From the NCBI GenBank assembly GCA_947501445.1, contig CANMVS010000001.1, positions 558,001-622,000 on the forward strand: 64,000 nucleotides of DNA, read 5' to 3'. Positions 47,432-57,019 of this stretch are shown here, in pieces. The stretch is from an uncultured Rhizobiaceae group bacterium (GTDB taxonomy: Bacteria; Pseudomonadota; Alphaproteobacteria; Rhizobiales; Rhizobiaceae). Each line of letters starts with the position of its first letter. Positions within the stretch are counted from its first letter, which is position 1. The notes under the pieces are model-generated. The model searched no databases. It was given only the letters and a program-made list of their open reading frames with translations, and was not told where the DNA came from. The position numbers and the translations under genes were made by a program.

Positions 47432-50155
47432 CTATGCGCGGCGGCGTAAAAGCCGCTGATACAACAGGCCGATAACGACGAGCACAACACCCAATCCGAT
47501 GAATGACAGCGCCCGCAAGATGCCTGTGAGATTGGACATGTCGATCACAAATACCTTTGCGACCACCACCACAATAATGACTCCGGATAGCAGCCTGAGC
47601 GTTCGAATGCCTGCGATCAGGCCGCCGGACAAAGTGGCAATGCCAATCACCAGCCAGGCCGCCGAATAGGCATATAATTCGGCATCTGTTTCTGCTCCGA
47701 CATTCAGAGCCACCGGGTGAAACCAGTGCCTGATGGTCAGGGTGACCCATGCAAAAAGCAGCAGACCACCCACACTATAGGCGGCGCGGCTGTAGATCTG
47801 TCTGGTGTGTGCGGTGGAAAAACCCAGTGCAGTGTATAAAACGCCAGTGAAGAAATAGGCAAAGAGCAACTTGTTAAGGAACGTATTTGACCCAATGAAT
47901 TCGCCGGTAATGGCAGGATTGTAGAAACCCAACAGGCCGAATACAGCAGCAGCCATGCCCAAAAAGCCAAGAACATCAGCGAGCGTACCCAGCGCCAGGC
48001 TGTTTCTGGTTCTTTTCATTCGGGTCAATCCAAGTGCTACCCCACCGCCGACAAAAACCAGCAACGCAGCCTCTGACAAAGTGTCTACGCCGGTAAAGAC
48101 TTCGAGTGGATCAAGCATGTGAAGCCCCAACAGGGCAAGTGCTGCAGTGACGGCGGCAACCGCAACGCCCTCAATGATCTCGAGCCATAAATCGCGGGTT
48201 TGTTTTCCAAGCAGCCATGCTGTCATAACAAACCCGGCAGCAGGCACGCCATACCCAAACAACAGCCAGTTGAACACCGGTGTCGTCCCAAGAGAAGAGC
48301 CAACGATTGCAGGGTCCCATGCAATACGCGCTCCCCACAACAAAGCCGGCAGCAATGCAAATGGTCTGAGTGATGCCACTGGCCTATAGGTATAAACAAG
48401 GGCCGTGGCTGGCGCCATGAGCGCCAGGGCAACCGTTAATGTCCCCTGATCCAGCACCATACAAAGCCCAAGTGCAAATACCCCGAGGCAGGCCAACAGA
48501 CAGGTTGCGACCACGCCATCACGGCCATTTGCATCTTCAGATTGGATATGCCGGTCCATATGCATGGCAACGCCATAGAGTGCGACACTCAACAGCAGCG
48601 CAATAATCCCGTATCGAAGTGAGATATCAAGGAAATCGGTTCTGGCATAGGCAACAGCTAACAGGAGTACGGGTGTAAAAGCACCACCAAAGGCAAGCGG
48701 CACACGTGATGCGGACCACCTGGCACCGGCGAACCCGAGCGTTGCCGCAAGAGCGGCGAGTACAATCCCCAATACACCAAACATCGACAGCGCCTGCTGC
48801 TTGTATCCGGGCATAAATATCGGGTTGAGTTGCTCAATCGTGTCCGCATTGCCAACCAGAGGCGCCCAGGTATCAATGCCAATGTCCCAGCTGCCATAGC
48901 CCACTGCGGCAACAATAACCGCAACTGGAACAATGTAGCGTGCTGCGGACCAATAGTAGCTCGCTGCGAACGGCACAAAAATAATTAATACCAGGCCAAC
49001 CACGGTTCCTGCGCCTGTCTCCACCGTAACGAAGATAAGTGCGAGCAGTGAAATCAACGCAAGCAGCACAACTGCAACACGGTCGTTGGGGAAAAACTCC
49101 TGGGCGGATCGTGGATACAGACTTGTCACGAACACATAAAATATGGCGATCCAGGCAACCAGGATATACAGACCAACGACGACCTGCTGCGCCTGACTGT
49201 CGATGAGCAGGAGCACAACACCAAAAAAAGCCAGTCCGAGAGCGGCAATGACTGCCAGCCATCGCCACAGTCTCAGTCGCCCGACACCAAAGGCGGCAAC
49301 GGACACAGCAAAGGCATAGAGAGCCAATCCGATGGCGCTGGGTTGCTGTGTTGCCACCAGAAACGGCACAAAATAGCTGCCAACAAGCCCCAGCGCGGCC
49401 AAAATGGGCCCGTGCAGCAAAGCGGCGACCATGGTTGCAACCGAAACAATGCCCAAAATGACAAAGGCCGCCAAAGGCGACAAAAATCCATAAATCTGAT
49501 AGGCGGCAAATACGGTTGCAAAGGCAGCAAGTGTACCGGCTGCCGTAACAATAGCCGGAATATTGGCCGTTTCAAATCCGCCTACAGCATAAGCAGCACC
49601 ACGCTGACGTGTCCATTCGCCCGCGCCAATCAGCAGGGCTGAGAATGCAGCCCCCAACAGAATGCGCATCCCCGGCCCCAAAAGTCCCTGCTCGATTGAG
49701 TAGCGAACCAAAAACACACCGCCAAGCGCAAGGGCCAGACCGCCGACCCAAACAGCCCATTTTGCGCCGACGGTTTCTTCAAGGTTTGTGCCGGTATCGG
49801 TGCTGACAACATCTTCCCTTTTGTCAGCTGTCCTTTCGGCTGGTTCCGCGCGCGCAACTGCCTCTTCGTCAAGATTGAGTGGTTCCGGTTGCGGTTCTTG
49901 CGGCGGTATGCCCCATGCATCCGCTGTCCCGTCGCCATCCCCGACTGCCGGGTCAATGTCGTCCGGCGCCGGTTCTGGTTCTTCCTGACTTTCGAATTGA
50001 ACCGGTGCACCGGCATCAAGCCGCGCCTGCAGCGCATCGACATCACGTTGCAGCCGTCTGACGCGAAAAAAGGCGACCGTCCCCAGGATCGGCATTACAA
50101 CAAAGGCCAACGCAAGAAGCAGTGCCAATGGGACCAATTCAGACACGACACACAT
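47432..50155 (-). CDS. DUF2339 large membrane protein
   Basis: A 907-residue polytopic inner-membrane protein, with about 25 or more hydrophobic helices after a soluble linker (about 45-140, Pro/Glu-rich). It matches the DUF2339 family, whose function is unknown. An N-terminal helix (LALAFVVMPILGTV) and a short coiled coil (RRLQRDVDALQARLD) precede the linker. Start is ATG 50155; GTG 50146 with GGGGG 7 bases upstream is a serious alternative. It has its own transcript and no obvious partner gene. Confidence 0.82.
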   Translation of the reverse strand: MCVVSELVPLALLLALAFVVMPILGTVAFFRVRRLQRDVDALQARLDAGAPVQFESQEEPEPAPDDIDPAVGDGDGTADAWGIPPQEPQPEPLNLDEEAVARAEPAERTADKREDVVSTDTGTNLEETVGAKWAVWVGGLALALGGVFLVRYSIEQGLLGPGMRILLGAAFSALLIGAGEWTRQRGAAYAVGGFETANIPAIVTAAGTLAAFATVFAAYQIYGFLSPLAAFVILGIVSVATMVAALLHGPILAALGLVGSYFVPFLVATQQPSAIGLALYAFAVSVAAFGVGRLRLWRWLAVIAALGLAFFGVVLLLIDSQAQQVVVGLYILVAWIAIFYVFVTSLYPRSAQEFFPNDRVAVVLLALISLLALIFVTVETGAGTVVGLVLIIFVPFAASYYWSAARYIVPVAVIVAAVGYGSWDIGIDTWAPLVGNADTIEQLNPIFMPGYKQQALSMFGVLGIVLAALAATLGFAGARWSASRVPLAFGGAFTPVLLLAVAYARTDFLDISLRYGIIALLLSVALYGVAMHMDRHIQSEDANGRDGVVATCLLACLGVFALGLCMVLDQGTLTVALALMAPATALVYTYRPVASLRPFALLPALLWGARIAWDPAIVGSSLGTTPVFNWLLFGYGVPAAGFVMTAWLLGKQTRDLWLEIIEGVAVAAVTAALALLGLHMLDPLEVFTGVDTLSEAALLVFVGGGVALGLTRMKRTRNSLALGTLADVLGFLGMAAAVFGLLGFYNPAITGEFIGSNTFLNKLLFAYFFTGVLYTALGFSTAHTRQIYSRAAYSVGGLLLFAWVTLTIRHWFHPVALNVGAETDAELYAYSAAWLVIGIATLSGGLIAGIRTLRLLSGVIIVVVVAKVFVIDMSNLTGILRALSFIGLGVVLVVIGLLYQRLLRRRA

Positions 50156-50419
50156 CCCCCAGCCCACACGGGGCTATATCCAAACCCATCAACTGTCCGA
50201 AAAAATACTCCAAGAGCATCAAGGACCTTGCTGGCGCAATATTACCTGACCGATTGTCCAAGCCGCCCACCCTTCGGCGCGCAGACTCACGCCTATTCAG
50301 TTTACTGGCGAATTGGCTGACATACAATTTCAGGATCAATGCCAGTCAAATTTCCACAAAGCGCCAGACCAAGTGCCATATTTGCGCCTTCAAATGATTC
50401 CATTTGAGCGATATACAGC

Positions 50420-51019
50420 CTATCGGTGCTTGTTGAGAGCGGTCATTACTTCGTCAAGCCTGTCCTGCCCCCAGTGCATTTCGCCGTTGACATAAAATGT
50501 TGGCGCACCAAAGGCGCCCCGTTCGACCGCCTCTTGCGTGTTTTTCTTTAACTCATCCTTGATCGCCTGATCCTGCACCATATTGGCTATCTCATTTGCA
50601 GGCAGGCCGGATTTTTCCATCAATTCCATCATTACCTCAGGACTGGCAAGATCATCACCATTGGCCCAGGCACCATCGAACATTGTGGCCATATAGGGGT
50701 CCAGAACCTCTGGCCCCAACCTTTCGGCAGCGATCGCCCCACGCATCGCCATAATGGTGTTCAGTGGAAAGGAAGGATTAACCGAGAATTCAATTCCATG
50801 TTTGTCTGCAGTGCGCTTCATATCCGCAAACATCCATTGGCCCTTTGCAGCTATGTTGACCGGACTGACATTGCCTACCGCTTTGAATACACCACCCAGA
50901 AAAATCGGTTTCCAATGAATTTTGCCACCGGCGTCGCGCACCATTTTTGGTAGTCGTTTGTAAGCCAGATATGAAGCGCTGCTCACAAAATCATAATAAA
51001 AATCAACAACTTTCGTCAA
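50420..51019 (-). CDS. 2-hydroxychromene-2-carboxylate isomerase / DsbA-like protein
   Basis: A 199-residue thioredoxin-fold protein of the HCCA isomerase (GST kappa-like) family. It opens with KVVDFYYDFVSSASYLAYKRL, where Ser replaces the CxxC of true DsbA, and ends with GAFGAPTFYVNGEMHWGQDRL. It is likely a glutathione-dependent isomerase or detoxification enzyme; substrate unknown. Start is TTG 51019 because AGGAG lies 7 bases upstream; an ATG at 51049 includes that site in the coding region and looks wrong. Divergent from the L,D-transpeptidase at 51313. Confidence 0.83.
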   Translation of the reverse strand: MTKVVDFYYDFVSSASYLAYKRLPKMVRDAGGKIHWKPIFLGGVFKAVGNVSPVNIAAKGQWMFADMKRTADKHGIEFSVNPSFPLNTIMAMRGAIAAERLGPEVLDPYMATMFDGAWANGDDLASPEVMMELMEKSGLPANEIANMVQDQAIKDELKKNTQEAVERGAFGAPTFYVNGEMHWGQDRLDEVMTALNKHR

Positions 51020-51128
51020 AACTAATCTCCTGGAAGTGGTGTTTTTCATCGTTTAAACCATCACTTCGAACCGGCACATCTGTTTTGCGATGCATCATCG
51101 AAGCCCGGTTGCATTTAGCATCTAACAA

Positions 51129-51142
51129 CGTTTACGTAAACG
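51129..51142. promoter_or_regulatory. Perfect 14-bp palindrome, possible operator
   Basis: CGTTTACGTAAACG is a perfect palindrome in the gap between two divergent genes. Such TTTACGTAAA-type sites are typical of LacI/GntR-family operators. No cognate regulator is next to it. Confidence 0.4.
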
Positions 51143-51312
51143 GAAACAGTATCGCATATGCAGACATTCATTGCCTGATTCACATGGCAGAATGAACAGT
51201 ATTTCAATTTTACCATTCGACCGAATTTACCGATTGATAAGGCACTCTTTCTAGGGTCTTCGATACATCAGAACCCGGCTGTGCCTGGACAATTTGAAGC
51301 GGATTTTTTGTA

Positions 51313-52722
51313 ATGCGTAAGCTGTCTTCACATCTCAATCTACTGGCCTGTACCGGTGCATCGATTATCATGTTGACCGCAGCCAATCCGGCTGTGGCAA
51401 CGCAGATGGATACACACGCCAAATCGACAATCACGTCACAATTGCCGGAAACCAGACCCGTCGATCCGGTCCTGATGCTGGTGTCATTGCAGAAGCAGCA
51501 GATAAAGGTCCTTGTTGGTGATCGGCTTGTTGCCCGCTCCAAAGTGTCCACCGGGAAAAAAGGCCACCGGACGCCGACGGGTATTTTCAGTGTATTACAG
51601 AAAAAACGCCGTCATCACTCCAATATCTACAGCCGTGCACCAATGCCCTATATGCAGCGTTTGACGTGGTCGGGAATAGCACTGCACGAATCTAAAAGCG
51701 TGCCAGCGCGACCTGCGTCTCACGGATGCGTTCGTCTTCCGAACGCCTTTGCAAAACAACTTTATGGGTTTACCGACCGGGGTGCCCACGTCATTATTAC
51801 GGATGAGGAACTGAATTTTGCCCCGCTTTGGCACGGCAATCTACTTTATCCCGACCGCAAGCCGGTTCAAAAACCGCTTCAGTCGGTAAGCGACGAAGGC
51901 TCCCTGCAAAGTTATCGGCAGAATAATAATTCCATGTCGCCTGTGTTGTTGGCCCAAAACGGTAGCCCCGCAGACCTGAACGGGCCCGATGCGAATGCCC
52001 TTGCGAGCGACGGCTTCGTTTTGCGTGCCAGTCTGAAGGCTGACGCCCCCACTGAACGCGTCATCGATCGTTTTGAACTGCCCGATTCCGACTCGCCCGT
52101 GCGCATATTGATAACCCGCAGGACCGGCAGGGAACTGGTGCGCGATATCCAGACGATGTTGACAGAACTTGGGTATGACACAGGCGATGCCGATGGTTGG
52201 ATGGGTCCGGACACGGGCAATGCAATCATCAGATTTCAAAATGATAATGGGCGCAAGCCGACAGGTAGCCTGTCCATGTCGCTTGCACGCGCGCTCCATG
52301 AGGCATCTGGCAAAGGCCCCTTTCCGGCCGCGCATATTTATGCGCGCCAGGATTTCAAACCCGTCTTTGATGCACCGGTTGTCATGGAGAATCCGCAATT
52401 GCCTCTGGGCACGCATTTCATAACCGGGCTCAAGTCACACACCGACCGGCACACATTGCGTTGGCTGAGCGCGACACTGGCCAATACACCGCAACCATCC
52501 GCCCTGTCAGATATCGGGCTAAGCAGCAGACCGGGAGCACCGCTGTCCAACTCGGTTAGTGATGCATTGGACCGGCTCACAATTCCCGCATACATAAAGG
52601 AACGGCTGCTGGCGATGCTGGTTCCCGGATCGTCCATTATCATTTCAGATGACGGCATAAGTGATGAATCGCATCTGGGCACAGATTTCATCGTTCTGAC
52701 CAAATCGCACAGTAAACATTGA
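51313..52722 (+). CDS. L,D-transpeptidase with C-terminal peptidoglycan-binding domain
   Basis: A second periplasmic L,D-transpeptidase, 469 residues. Residues 1-30 form a Sec signal. The YkuD domain comes first (about 51-165) with His125 (IALHES) and the SHGCVR motif containing Cys139. A PG_binding_1 repeat lies at about 277-335 (TMLTELGYDTGDADGWMGPDTG). This domain order is the reverse of ldtP at 1080-2363. The C-terminal 120 residues are of unclear fold. Start ATG 51313. It is divergent from the isomerase and followed by the helicase gene. Confidence 0.88.
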   Translation: MRKLSSHLNLLACTGASIIMLTAANPAVATQMDTHAKSTITSQLPETRPVDPVLMLVSLQKQQIKVLVGDRLVARSKVSTGKKGHRTPTGIFSVLQKKRRHHSNIYSRAPMPYMQRLTWSGIALHESKSVPARPASHGCVRLPNAFAKQLYGFTDRGAHVIITDEELNFAPLWHGNLLYPDRKPVQKPLQSVSDEGSLQSYRQNNNSMSPVLLAQNGSPADLNGPDANALASDGFVLRASLKADAPTERVIDRFELPDSDSPVRILITRRTGRELVRDIQTMLTELGYDTGDADGWMGPDTGNAIIRFQNDNGRKPTGSLSMSLARALHEASGKGPFPAAHIYARQDFKPVFDAPVVMENPQLPLGTHFITGLKSHTDRHTLRWLSATLANTPQPSALSDIGLSSRPGAPLSNSVSDALDRLTIPAYIKERLLAMLVPGSSIIISDDGISDESHLGTDFIVLTKSHSKH

Positions 52723-52834
52723 CGCCGGCGGACGCCCACTATAAAGGTCCTGAAAAAAGGCGCTCCGCAATCGCGAAGCAACCGTGGCGGCGCGCGGTCT
52801 AAATTTAGCGCCTTTCGAGAAAGATCATTTTCTG

Positions 52835-54661
52835 ATGGCTCCCTTTGAGCGCGCCGAACCGGCGCTTGCTGCCGCGTTGACGAAGCGCGGATATACTGCG
52901 TTGACACCCGTGCAATCCGCAGTAATCGATACCGAACTGGATCAACGTGACCTGTTGGTTTCTGCCCAGACGGGCTCCGGTAAAACTGTTGCTTTTGGAT
53001 TGGCTCTTGCCGGTTCAGTCCTTGTGGATGGCGCACTGCCGGGCCGTGTTGGCGCACCGCTGGCCCTGATCATCGCACCGACCCGAGAGCTGGCGCTGCA
53101 GGTCAGTCGCGAACTTGAGTGGCTCTACGCTGAAGCCGGTGCAAAAATCTGTTCATGCGTCGGTGGTATGGATCCGCGTGCGGAACGCCGGGCTCTGGAG
53201 CGCGGCGCGCATATTGTCGTTGGAACGCCGGGGCGTCTGCGCGATCACATCACCAGACGCGCCCTTAATCTGGGCAGCCTGAATGCCGCTGTGCTGGATG
53301 AAGCCGATGAAATGCTGGATTTGGGCTTTCGGGAAGATCTCGAATTCATTCTAGATGCAGCCCCGGAAGAACGCCGCACACTGATGTTCTCGGCGACATT
53401 GCCGCGTGAAGTCAATGCGCTCGCACAACGCTTCCAGAAGAACGCTGAGCGGGTAACGGTCAATAGTGAAAAAAGTGCCCATGCCGATATTGAATACATC
53501 GGTCATACGGTCGTCGCCAGCGAGCGAGAGAACGCGATAATCAACGTATTGCGTTATCACAATGCATCACGCTCGATCGTATTTTGCGGCACACGCGAAA
53601 ACGTCAAACATCTGACCAGCCGTCTGGCAAACCGTGGATTTTCCACGGTTGCCCTTTCGGGTGAATTTACCCAGGCAGAGCGTTCCCATGCATTGCAGTC
53701 CATTCGTGACGGCCGTGCCAAAGTCTGCGTTGCCACTGACGTGGCTGCCCGCGGCATTGATCTGCCGGAACTTGATCTGGTTGTTCATGCAGACCTGCCG
53801 AATAACCCTGAGACGCTGCTCCACCGCAGTGGACGGACCGGGCGCGCCGGACGCAAAGGCGTCTGCACACTGATCGTAACCAGCAACCGCCGCCGTAATG
53901 CCGAACGCCTGGTGCGGTTTGCCAAAGTCGGCATCGCGTGGAAAGCAGCACCCAATGCCTCTGACATTGCACATCTGGATAATGAGCGTATTCGTCAAAG
54001 CCCCTTTCTGACTGATCAGATGGAGGAAGAGGAACAGAATTTCGCGCGTTCGTTGCTGGAAACGCACAGTGCCGAACAGATAGCAGCAGCCTTCTTCCGC
54101 CTTTCCCGCTCCGCGCTGCCCGCTGCAGAGGATTTATCCGAAGTTGCCGAGCAACAGCAAAAGCCGGCGAGCCTGCGCAGCGATTTCGAGAATGGGCAAT
54201 GGTTCAGCATCAGCGCAGGTCGCAATCAGCGTGCAGAACCGCGTTGGTTGCTGCCGGTGATCTGTCGCTCCGGTGACATTGATCGAAATTCCGTGGGGGC
54301 AATCTCCATTCGCGAAACAGAAACACTGTTCGAAATTCATCCGGACAAGGTTGATGACTACAAAAAAATGGTAAGTGAACAAGGGTGCGTCGAACGTGCA
54401 CTTAATATCAAATTTGTTGGTAGTGCGCCCGATAAAGCCGGCGGTGGAAACAAACCTGGCGGCGGTTACAAGGGTGGCAAATCCGATGGACCATCACGCT
54501 CCCGCAACAAAAACAAGCCGCGACGCTCTGGCGATTTCAGCGCAAGCAAGCCAAAGGCCGCAACGGACCCGTCCGAAAAGAAATTTGCAAAACGCAAGAA
54601 GGACAAGGCGAAGGCTCCCGGCAGCAAACCCAAAAACCGCAAGGCAACCGGCAAGGCCTGA
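52835..54661 (+). CDS. DEAD-box RNA helicase with DbpA-like C-terminal domain
   Basis: A 608-residue RNA helicase. Motifs in order: Q motif (GYTALTPVQ), I (AQTGSGKT), Ia (PTRELALQ), Ib (GTPGRL), II (DEAD), III (SAT), V (ATDVAARGID) and VI (HRSGRTGRAG). Next comes a DbpA/RRM-like domain (about 440-525), then a basic Gly/Lys/Arg tail of about 85 residues. Likely roles are ribosome assembly or RNA decay at low temperature. Start ATG 52835 (MAPFERAEP); the upstream GTG at 52784 gives 17 extra residues of no known match. Symbols deaD or dbpA are not assigned. Confidence 0.9.
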   Translation: MAPFERAEPALAAALTKRGYTALTPVQSAVIDTELDQRDLLVSAQTGSGKTVAFGLALAGSVLVDGALPGRVGAPLALIIAPTRELALQVSRELEWLYAEAGAKICSCVGGMDPRAERRALERGAHIVVGTPGRLRDHITRRALNLGSLNAAVLDEADEMLDLGFREDLEFILDAAPEERRTLMFSATLPREVNALAQRFQKNAERVTVNSEKSAHADIEYIGHTVVASERENAIINVLRYHNASRSIVFCGTRENVKHLTSRLANRGFSTVALSGEFTQAERSHALQSIRDGRAKVCVATDVAARGIDLPELDLVVHADLPNNPETLLHRSGRTGRAGRKGVCTLIVTSNRRRNAERLVRFAKVGIAWKAAPNASDIAHLDNERIRQSPFLTDQMEEEEQNFARSLLETHSAEQIAAAFFRLSRSALPAAEDLSEVAEQQQKPASLRSDFENGQWFSISAGRNQRAEPRWLLPVICRSGDIDRNSVGAISIRETETLFEIHPDKVDDYKKMVSEQGCVERALNIKFVGSAPDKAGGGNKPGGGYKGGKSDGPSRSRNKNKPRRSGDFSASKPKAATDPSEKKFAKRKKDKAKAPGSKPKNRKATGKA

Positions 54662-54683
54662 TCGCTCCCCGCAACCAGCCCGT

Positions 54684-54738
54684 TTCCCGGCGAACTGCCT
54701 CCAATCCACAAGATGGTTGGGAGGTTGTGCACCGGGAA
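54684..54738. other. Two-part stem-loop between the helicase and holC
   Basis: TTCCCGG (54684-54690) pairs with CCGGGAA (54732-54738), and inside it CCTCC (54698-54702) with GGAGG (54720-54724). Convergent position suggests a terminator, but there is no T-run. Confidence 0.4.
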
Positions 54739-54751
54739 TCGGCAACACCAG

Positions 54752-55201
54752 TCAGGCCTTTTTCTCCCATCCACGATCGGGCGTTTGCTGCCAATAGGTC
54801 ATATTGTGGCTGCCACCCTTGAGATTTTTCCAATGGGTCCGCGCCGATTCTACCTGCTGCTGGTCGTGGCCATCAAACATCAAAACCGCACGCTCGTAGT
54901 CCTCCAGTCCGATTGGTGCTGAACCGTCCACGAGAAAACGAACCTGTGCCGTGTTGACATTTCCATCATTGCAACACAGCACAATAGGCTGCAGGTTGGC
55001 GTTATCTGTTCGATCTGTTCCGTGGGGAAGAAAAGACTCGTCACGATATACCCACAGGTGTTGATCAAGGGCGTCCCGCCGCTCCTCACTTGTCGTTTGG
55101 ACGACGACACGCCAATTGCGCTCAAGACATTTCTCAAGCAGGGACGGCAAGGCGTCCTCCAGTCGCGACTCGGTCAGGTGATAAAACAGAACATCTGCCA
55201 T
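54752..55201 (-). CDS. holC: DNA polymerase III subunit chi
   Basis: The chi subunit links the clamp loader to SSB at the replication fork. The 149-residue protein starts MADVLFYHLT and has the chi-family WRVVVQTTSEERRDALDQHLW stretch. It is 21 bases downstream of pepA in the same direction, the usual pepA-holC arrangement. No psi subunit is nearby, as is typical. Confidence 0.93.
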   Translation of the reverse strand: MADVLFYHLTESRLEDALPSLLEKCLERNWRVVVQTTSEERRDALDQHLWVYRDESFLPHGTDRTDNANLQPIVLCCNDGNVNTAQVRFLVDGSAPIGLEDYERAVLMFDGHDQQQVESARTHWKNLKGGSHNMTYWQQTPDRGWEKKA

Positions 55202-55222
55202 GGATTGGGTGCCTGTGCGTTA

Positions 55223-56716
55223 TCAGGATTCGTAATTCGACCGAACGAATGCATCCAGAAGCCGAACACCAAACCCAGTGCCCCATGAACGATTGATTTC
55301 CGTATTGGGTGCGCCCATTCCAGTACCTGCAATATCCAGATGAACCCAGGGGGTGTCATTGACGAACCGTTGCAGAAATTGTGCCGCGGTGATGGATCCC
55401 CCCCAACGACCGCCAACATTCTTCATGTCGGCAAACTTGGAATCGATGAGTTTGTCATACTCGGGACCAAGCGGCAGGCGCCAGACTTTTTCCTGCGTCA
55501 TGTCCCCGGCAGCAGAAAGTTGCTCGCACAAATCATCATTGTTGGAAAACATGCCTGCATGCTGATGTCCGAGTGCGACAATAACCGCCCCCGTCAATGT
55601 CGCCAGATTGATCATGAACTGCGGTTTATAACGTTGCTGACAATACCAAAGCGCATCACAAAGAACCAGACGTCCTTCCGCATCAGTATTAATCACCTCT
55701 ATGGTCTGGCCAGACATGGAGCGAACGATATCGCCCGGTCTTTGGGCATTGCCATCCGGCATGTTTTCCACAAGACCGAGTATACCAATAACATTCGATT
55801 TGGCTTTTCGCGCTGCCAATGCATGCATGAGGCCAATGACGGCGGCTGCACCGCCCATATCCCCTTTCATGTCTTCCATGCCTGCGCCGGGTTTTAGCGA
55901 GATGCCGCCGCTGTCAAAAACGACGCCTTTGCCGATAAAGGCGATAGGTTTTTGCTTTTGCTTGCCACCATTCCACCTCATGATCGCCAGCCGCGGTGGG
56001 CGAACTGATCCCTGGGCGACACCAAGCAAGGTGCCCATGCCCAATTTCGTCATTTCCTTCTCGGTCAGAATTTCAACCTCAACACCAAGTTTTTCCAGAT
56101 CACTGGCATGTTTGGCGAATTCGACCGGCCCCAGGACATTGGCCGGTTCATTAACAAGATTGCGTGCCAATGAAACACCGTCGGCAATTGCCTGAGCATC
56201 AGCAAAGCATTTTTTTGCAGCAGCGGCGTGCTTGCTGACCACTGTGACCTTGATTGTTTTGGGCGTTGATTCGTTGCCATTGCCTTTTGAGCGGGTCTTG
56301 TAGGTGTCAAATTTGTAGCTGCGCAGCAGCAACCCAAGGGCAATGCCTGCGGCATTTTCGGCGTCCAGGCCGAAATCGGGCCCATCCAGATAAAGTGTGA
56401 CGGAGTCAGCTTTTTTGATTTGAGCGAAAGCGGCGCCGCCAAAGCGCAGCCAATCATTGGCCTTCAACTCCGACGGCTCTCCGATTCCCAACACCACAAT
56501 ACGGTCAACCGGGCTGCCTTCAGGAGCAAGAATATCGACTGATGAAAGCTTCTTGCCGTCGAATCCGGCAATATTCATCGCCCGTTTCGAAACATCCTGA
56601 GGATCGACACGTGTAACATCGTGTGAAAGGTGCCCTGCTTTGTCGCCAAGCAATATTGCCACCCCACCTTTTGCAGTTGATGCTTTGGTAAAGCTGATAT
56701 TTAGTTTTTGTGACAT
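55223..56716 (-). CDS. pepA: Leucyl aminopeptidase
   Basis: A cytoplasmic M17 aminopeptidase of 497 residues that removes N-terminal residues from peptides. The two-metal site is visible in [16 protein letters not shown] (with its Lys and Asp) and [10 protein letters not shown]. The N-terminal 170 residues form the macro-domain-like lobe. The frame is open to 56791, but ATG 56716 (MSQKLNISF) follows GGAG at the correct distance. Homologues can also bind DNA in E. coli; nothing here tests that. Co-transcribed with holC. Confidence 0.95.
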   Translation of the reverse strand: MSQKLNISFTKASTAKGGVAILLGDKAGHLSHDVTRVDPQDVSKRAMNIAGFDGKKLSSVDILAPEGSPVDRIVVLGIGEPSELKANDWLRFGGAAFAQIKKADSVTLYLDGPDFGLDAENAAGIALGLLLRSYKFDTYKTRSKGNGNESTPKTIKVTVVSKHAAAAKKCFADAQAIADGVSLARNLVNEPANVLGPVEFAKHASDLEKLGVEVEILTEKEMTKLGMGTLLGVAQGSVRPPRLAIMRWNGGKQKQKPIAFIGKGVVFDSGGISLKPGAGMEDMKGDMGGAAAVIGLMHALAARKAKSNVIGILGLVENMPDGNAQRPGDIVRSMSGQTIEVINTDAEGRLVLCDALWYCQQRYKPQFMINLATLTGAVIVALGHQHAGMFSNNDDLCEQLSAAGDMTQEKVWRLPLGPEYDKLIDSKFADMKNVGGRWGGSITAAQFLQRFVNDTPWVHLDIAGTGMGAPNTEINRSWGTGFGVRLLDAFVRSNYES

Positions 56717-57019
56717 GAAAACTCCAAATGAACGCGCGAGCGAATACATGCGGTTTATGACCGCAGTGAATGATGATGCCCGTACATGCATGATGGCGGT
56801 TTGGCGCGCAATAACAAGTCCTGCGTTTTGCTATTTACGCGTAAATGGCGTCAATCCCTAAGAGCAACATCTCCCTGCGGAACCAGGGTGGCGCGATTTC
56901 GGAAATTAGCGAAATGTTTACTATGCCTCTTGGCGACATATTAGGTATAAGCCGCTACGATGAATTTTCGATCGTGCCCTGGGTCGATTGATTTGATGGT
57001 GTTGCGGATTTCTCGCTGT
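56717..57019. promoter_or_regulatory. Divergent region pepA / lptF with a palindrome
   Basis: This 303-base gap should hold both promoters. A perfect 14-bp palindrome is at 56833-56846. No RNA or coding gene is evident. Confidence 0.5.
56833..56846. promoter_or_regulatory. Perfect 14-bp palindrome, possible operator
   Basis: ATTTACGCGTAAAT reads the same on both strands. It lies about 115 bases before pepA and 175 before lptF. An operator role is inferred; no regulator gene is adjacent. Confidence 0.4.

Noticed and set aside
54466-54833. Several open frames opposite the helicase tail
   Set aside because: They are shadows of the low-complexity Lys/Gly-rich tail of the DEAD-box helicase.
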